Positions 60,446 to 64,000 of a stretch of 64,000 bases of DNA are shown piece by piece. Made by a program: the position numbers and the translations under genes. The notes beneath the pieces were generated by a model. The model saw only the letters and a program-made list of their open reading frames with translations, searched no databases and had not been told where the DNA came from. Numbering within the stretch: position 1 is the first letter of the stretch; each line of letters opens with the position of its first letter. The stretch is from Candidatus Phyllobacterium onerii (lineage in GTDB: Bacteria > Pseudomonadota > Alphaproteobacteria > Rhizobiales > Rhizobiaceae), in assembly GCF_028331445.1 (NCBI RefSeq), contig NZ_JAQMHX010000002.1, forward strand, positions 431,610-495,609, in the 5' to 3' direction.

Positions 60446-60889
60446 ATGGCGAACAATGAACGTAACCAGCAGGGTGATACTTCGAATCGCGGCTTTGGAT
60501 CTATGGATGACGACAAGCAGCGCGAGATCGCAAGCCAAAGCGGAAAGCAGTCCGGAGGCAATTTCAAGAATGATCCGGAACGCGCTGCGGAGGCTGGTCG
60601 AAGCGGTGGCGAGCAGTCTGGAGGCAATTCTAAAAATCCGGAGAGGTCAGCCGAGGCAGGTCGAGAAGGCGGACAGCAAGTCGGCGGGAACCGGGGATCC
60701 ATCAACAGTCCGGTGGAAACCGTGAAGGAGAGCAAGAACCGCCGAAGAAGGTTAAAACGACCGACAGCAGGGTGGAAACTTCGCGGACGATCGCGAACGC
60801 GCTCGCGAAGCGGGTCGCAAGGATGGACAAAGCTTAACGCTGAACTCTACGAGAGCGGCCGGGACACATCCCGGGCCGCGCAGGGGTAG
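60446..60889 (+). CDS. KGG-repeat general stress protein (YciG / con-10 type)
   Basis: 147 residues. The first 80 carry repeats of the KGG type: 'NRGFGSMDDDKQREIASQSG' then 'DPERAAEAGRSGGEQSGGNS' and 'NPERSAEAGREGGQQVGGNR'. KGG proteins are hydrophilic and stress induced (con-10, YciG, GsiB). The C-terminal half (KNRRRRLKRP and onward) is Arg-rich and not typical; a frameshift near 60715 may have replaced the native end, and family members stop near residue 80. AGGAGGAAAG precedes ATG 60446. Confidence 0.8.
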   Translation: MANNERNQQGDTSNRGFGSMDDDKQREIASQSGKQSGGNFKNDPERAAEAGRSGGEQSGGNSKNPERSAEAGREGGQQVGGNRGSINSPVETVKESKNRRRRLKRPTAGWKLRGRSRTRSRSGSQGWTKLNAELYESGRDTSRAAQG

Positions 60890-60988
60890 TCACAAGCCCA
60901 TACCCCAACCGGACAGCCTTCGGTGGTGCAAATAATGCGGAATCGGCTTTGCAGGAACTTTCGCAAATTAGAGCGACTCTCACGCACT

Positions 60989-61189
60989 TTAAGCTTTGCG
61001 TTCCGTAGACAAATGAACATCGATTAGCTGCACAATTGCCCTACGCGCCTCATGGGCAGGCCAACCGATCGAAACAGCATCGTCCAGTAGCCGCTTCAAT
61101 GCCGGTCCGGCATGAGCCAAGAATTCAACTTCCAAGCTCTCCTGGCAATCCAGATCATCGCGGTCGTCCTGGGGCGGTATTATAGGCAT
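60989..61189 (-). CDS. small 'GW' family protein, type 2 (66 aa)
   Basis: 'MPIIPPQDDRDDLDCQESLE' then 'VEFLAHAGPALKRLLDDAVS' and 'IGWPAHEARRAIVQLIDVHL' ending STERKA. The 'A...GW..HE...AI..L...HL' core resembles copies at 46679 and 61561. It overlaps the upstream gene (61180) by 10 bases, so it is coupled. A decayed copy lies at 15636. Helical, unknown role. Confidence 0.6.
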   Translation of the reverse strand: MPIIPPQDDRDDLDCQESLEVEFLAHAGPALKRLLDDAVSIGWPAHEARRAIVQLIDVHLSTERKA

Positions 61190-61512
61190 GGCGGATTCCC
61201 ATTGTTATTTGCAGTCTTCTTGAGCGGTATGCGACTTAAACCTCCGCCCTCACTGCCGGGAGTTTCGAGATATCGTTCATACGTCTTTCGAACTTGGCTG
61301 GCTGCTAGCTGTCGCGACGATTGCACACCGCTCACTCCATCCAGCCGAAACTGCGAATGGCCGAGTAAAAATTTCCAGCACCACAGTCCACTTTCCGGGC
61401 CGCCATCAATGCGATGAACGCGACCGACATCGATACCGTTACGATTCGTCGCGGTGAAATCCTGCGCTTGCTCTTCCAGTCCCACGCGAGTTTTTTGCCA
61501 TTTAATTTCCAT
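61180..61512 (-). CDS. hypothetical protein (110 aa)
   Basis: 'MEIKWQKTRVGLEEQAQDFT' then 'GIDVGRVHRIDGGPESGLWC' and 'WKFLLGHSQFRLDGVSG'. The phrase 'GRV.R.DGGP..G.W.W...L' is seen in small conserved rhizobial proteins. ATG 61512 is used; TTG 61521 is also in frame. Middle gene of a minus-strand cluster 61809-60989. Confidence 0.5.
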   Translation of the reverse strand: MEIKWQKTRVGLEEQAQDFTATNRNGIDVGRVHRIDGGPESGLWCWKFLLGHSQFRLDGVSGVQSSRQLAASQVRKTYERYLETPGSEGGGLSRIPLKKTANNNGNPPCL

Positions 61513-61560
61513 GGCTTTCAAACTCTGAACAATTCAATTTGTTTCAAACTTCCAATCGCT

Positions 61561-61809
61561 TCAAACATCTTTTCTCTTCATCAATTTGCGCAGCTCCTTT
61601 TCGACCGACGAAAGCACGTTCTGATGCATCGCCAGATTGGTATTCTCGGCAACCTCAATCATCGCGGCGAGAACCTCTTGCTTGGTCCATCCTGCAATCT
61701 GGGCGTCACCAAGCAATTCAAGTATCCGGTCTTCCACCGCTCGCTGACAGCTAGCGAAGCGATCGGGTCGTCTCTTGTGCGCGTCGGGCCGGGAACCGTC
61801 ATGAGCCAT
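61561..61809 (-). CDS. small 'GW' family protein, copy 2 (82 aa)
   Basis: 'MAHDGSRPDAHKRRPDRFAS' then 'CQRAVEDRILELLGDAQIAG' and 'WTKQEVLAAMIEVAENTNLA' ending 'SSVEKELRKLMKRKDV'. Over half identical to 46679-46921, including the KLMKxKDV end. First gene of the minus-strand cluster. Likely a short DNA- or protein-binding helical unit. Function unknown. Confidence 0.65.
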   Translation of the reverse strand: MAHDGSRPDAHKRRPDRFASCQRAVEDRILELLGDAQIAGWTKQEVLAAMIEVAENTNLAMHQNVLSSVEKELRKLMKRKDV

Positions 61810-61875
61810 TACCGGTAAAGTTCTCGTCGTTGAATGGCGGGAGGGCTCCGAAGTTTTTAGCGCTATAAAGCGCGA

Positions 61876-62157
61876 TCAATTGTCCTTCGCCTTAATTGGG
61901 TATGCCCGAGAAAAGAAATACCTCACCAAGTTGAGGGTGATGACCGTGGACACCATTGAGCGGGAACTCGTCGGGATCGGGGGGACGTGACCGGTCCCGT
62001 CGTCAACAGATCCGTCCGTCATATGAATAATTACTTCTGCAGAAAGCTCCTGCGTCTCCGCCAAAGCCTCTCTGACCTCAAATTCAGACTCCGGATCCCA
62101 GCCTTCGTTTCCAAGAAATCCTTGTCGCGCAACCTGACTTTCCAGGGCATGGCTCAA
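61876..62157 (-). CDS. uncertain hypothetical ORF (93 aa)
   Basis: TTG 62157 gives 'SHALESQVARQGFLGNEGWD' then 'PESEFEVREALAETQELSAE' and 'HMTDGSVDDGTGHVPP'. Composition is protein-like (acidic, alternating), but the GGAGGA site sits only one base from the TTG. It follows the SRAP relic directly. No family known. Confidence 0.35.
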   Translation of the reverse strand: MSHALESQVARQGFLGNEGWDPESEFEVREALAETQELSAEVIIHMTDGSVDDGTGHVPPIPTSSRSMVSTVITLNLVRYFFSRAYPIKAKDN

Positions 62158-62165
62158 TCCTCCGA

Positions 62166-62235
62166 TCAGAGCAACAGCGGTTGTTCTTCCGCCTTTGGCA
62201 GGCTTTCCAACAGTACGCCTCGGGCCATCACACGC
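62166..62235 (-). pseudogene. 3'-end fragment of a second SRAP gene
   Basis: 'MARGVLLESLPKAEEQPLLL' followed by a stop, and then TCGGAGGAT, matches the end of the intact SRAP gene (PEAEEEQPLLL, TCGGAGGAT at 21371). Only about 70 bases remain. Confidence 0.6.
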
Positions 62236-62319
62236 GCTTCTTACGAGATATTTGCGATAGCCGTCAGGGTCACTTTAGATCACGTGACCATCCATGCCGC
62301 GTCAATAACCGCGATGCCG

Positions 62320-62772
62320 TTAAAGCTGGACTGGCTTGATATTGTCCACGCCGATTGACCCCGTTATAACGCCGCGTACCAGATCGGTTCGATCCGTTTC
62401 AATTTCGATCACAGTGTATAGTTTATCGTCTCTGAAAGCACTCGCGTTGATCGTTGTCACATCGTCAGCCGGCGCTGAGTCGATTTCCATGAAGTCGAGT
62501 TCGCGCCCTGCAGCAACAATTCTGGCGTCGCCCGTGGTGCGGGCAGCGACAAGCACTTCGTCTTGATAGGGCGAGTTTTGCCAGCGCGGATCGCCAGCGG
62601 GTGCGGTCGGTACTAGCCGATAAAGGTGGAGCGTCTCACCCATTCCCGGTAAGGGTGATGCACGGCTCTCCGCGTCCATAACTTGCGCATGGCTTTCCAC
62701 CGAACGGCCAAAGGTGGTGGCGCTACTTCTCCCAAATGCCTCATCACCATCGGCTTTGTTATCTTTCGACAT
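62320..62772 (-). CDS. hypothetical protein (150 aa)
   Basis: ATG 62772 with AAAGGG seven bases upstream. 'MSKDNKADGDEAFGRSSATT' is a flexible N-terminus; the rest is an alpha/beta fold: 'RLVPTAPAGDPRWQNSPYQD' then 'EVLVAARTTGDARIVAAGRE' and 'SAFRDDKLYTVIEIETDRTD'. The 'YQ.EV.V.A....DAR..AA' phrase is common to a group of small rhizobial proteins. A weak stress-promoter-like sequence (GGAAC-N16-GTT at 62831-62808) lies upstream. No known function. Confidence 0.55.
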   Translation of the reverse strand: MSKDNKADGDEAFGRSSATTFGRSVESHAQVMDAESRASPLPGMGETLHLYRLVPTAPAGDPRWQNSPYQDEVLVAARTTGDARIVAAGRELDFMEIDSAPADDVTTINASAFRDDKLYTVIEIETDRTDLVRGVITGSIGVDNIKPVQL

Positions 62773-63042
62773 CACATGCCCTTTGCTGCGTTTGCCTCCA
62801 ACCTCAAACGCCATGATGTCGGAATTGTTCCGGTCTGGCCTCTGGCAGGCTGGGTGCAGCGCTCCCATGGCGCAGGCCGGGATAGCAAGGATTGAGCAAT
62901 CAAGAGGGGCTGTGAAACCGCCGCTCTCTGCACGTATGCCTTGCGTGCTCGCCGGACCAACTGATTTAACACCAGCGTCCTCTGCCGTACCAAGGGCTCT
63001 TCACAAATCCCGCAACCAGACGAGACGAAGGCCAATATATCC

Positions 63043-63645
<603 letters not shown>

Positions 63646-63727
63646 TTATGAATTGCGGCGGGCCAGACGGCATTCTTGCGTCCTCCGCAATATTGTAACG
63701 ACAAAAAGCAATCGACAGGAGGTTTTC

Positions 63728-63805
63728 ATGGGCCGCGGCATTCTTCTTTGGTTACTCGGCGTTCCGATTCCAATCATCCTGCTCCTCTTTCTGTTCATGC
63801 GATAG
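63728..63805 (+). CDS. tiny membrane peptide (25 aa)
   Basis: 'MGRGILLWLLGVPIPIILLL' then FLFMR. One membrane helix; near-identical short peptides occur throughout Rhizobiales. ACAGGAGG precedes ATG 63728. It lies 9 bases before the next gene. Function unknown. Confidence 0.7.
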   Translation: MGRGILLWLLGVPIPIILLLFLFMR

Positions 63806-63814
63806 GAGAGCAAA

Positions 63815-64000
63815 ATGTCCCTCACCGATATGCAAACGGATGTTGATGCATCCGTGGAGACCAGTGCGAGCGCCGTCAGTTGGGGTCCAATTTTTGCGGG
63901 CGCTGTGACGGCTGCAGCCGTAACATTGCTATTGACCCTGCTGGGGTCAGGTTTCGGATTGACAATGGTTTCGCCGTGGGCTTCCGAAAGTTCCTCCGCC
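63815..64000 (+). CDS. membrane protein, cut by the window end
   Basis: ATG 63815 with AGGAGAG. 'MSLTDMQTDVDASVETSASA' then 'VSWGPIFAGAVTAAAVTLLL' and 'TLLGSGFGLTMVSPWAS': a first membrane helix of what in rhizobia is annotated as a PhnA-like multi-pass membrane protein. Only 62 codons are visible. Operon with the peptide at 63728. Confidence 0.6.
   Translation, partial: MSLTDMQTDVDASVETSASAVSWGPIFAGAVTAAAVTLLLTLLGSGFGLTMVSPWASESSSA

Overview
The window is about 64 kb of moderately GC-rich DNA from an alphaproteobacterium of the order Rhizobiales (Rhizobium / Mesorhizobium / Phyllobacterium type). The small-protein families point that way: DUF982, DUF4167-type, DUF6894, DUF6880, GlsB-cyclase operon, 25-residue 'MGRGILLWLL' peptide, CsbD pairs. 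So do LexA boxes of the direct-repeat type GAAC-N7-GAAC and many promoters of the EcfG (general stress sigma) type GGAAC-N17/18-GTT. Genus and replicon cannot be fixed from the sequence. The high density of broken genes and repeats suggests an accessory region (plasmid, chromid or genomic island).

Layout. 0-3.8 kb: edge of an MFS transporter, a candidate anti-Shine-Dalgarno sRNA, an XRE regulator, small proteins and a membrane protein. 3.9-11.3 kb: a 600-bp repeat present twice brackets two damaged hsp20 genes, a decayed polysaccharide ABC ATPase, tRNA-Leu(CAA), a DUF1254 protein, a frameshifted lipoprotein and an N-truncated tyrosine integrase. 11.5-15.5 kb: groES-groEL behind a degenerate CIRCE operator, then a run of small proteins. 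15.6-19.8 kb: decayed genes (MgtC, small paralogues, a LigD tail) and tiny ORFs. 20-29.6 kb: a DNA-repair block. An SRAP peptidase and a zinc-ribbon protein diverge from a LexA box; a stand-alone LigD-type ATP ligase, a DUF763 protein, DUF6880 and duplicated DUF4167-like genes follow. 29.8-35.3 kb: a broken EamA transporter, SnoaL and LysR genes, a DUF1127-like gene, an unusual short reverse transcriptase, and chimeric pseudogenes.

35.3-44.3 kb is a stress cluster: two CsbD proteins, HD protein, PfpI, Pcm, CspA, MliC-like, and a GlsB / DUF883 / adenylate cyclase operon. 44.4-53.8 kb: DUF6064, a glutamate-receptor-like channel, a second LexA box with small paralogues, a decayed DUF892 gene, PHB-depolymerase-like esterase, CPA1 antiporter, GSP17M/PepSY operon and a zinc metallopeptidase. 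53.8-64 kb: haloacetate-dehalogenase-like hydrolase, ECF sigma factor, intact DUF892, Crp/Fnr regulator, PAS hybrid histidine kinase, KGG protein, a small-protein operon, an alkyladenine glycosylase and the start of another membrane protein.

How it fits together. At least thirteen EcfG-type promoters lie directly upstream of genes here (ligD, two csbD, pfpI, pcm, glsB operon, DUF892, PepSY/GSP17M, hybrid kinase and several tiny proteins). The region therefore reads as a general-stress-response island for protein repair, DNA repair and envelope or osmotic protection, and it carries its own sigma factor and sensor kinase. A second pattern is that many intact genes (SRAP, ligD, DUF892, cyclase, antiporter, small 'GW' proteins) have a decayed relative elsewhere in the same window, so the island has grown and eroded by duplication. 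The best candidate for an undescribed system is the short reverse transcriptase at 33.1-33.9 kb with its overlapping hydrophobic mini-ORF and flanking structured DNA.
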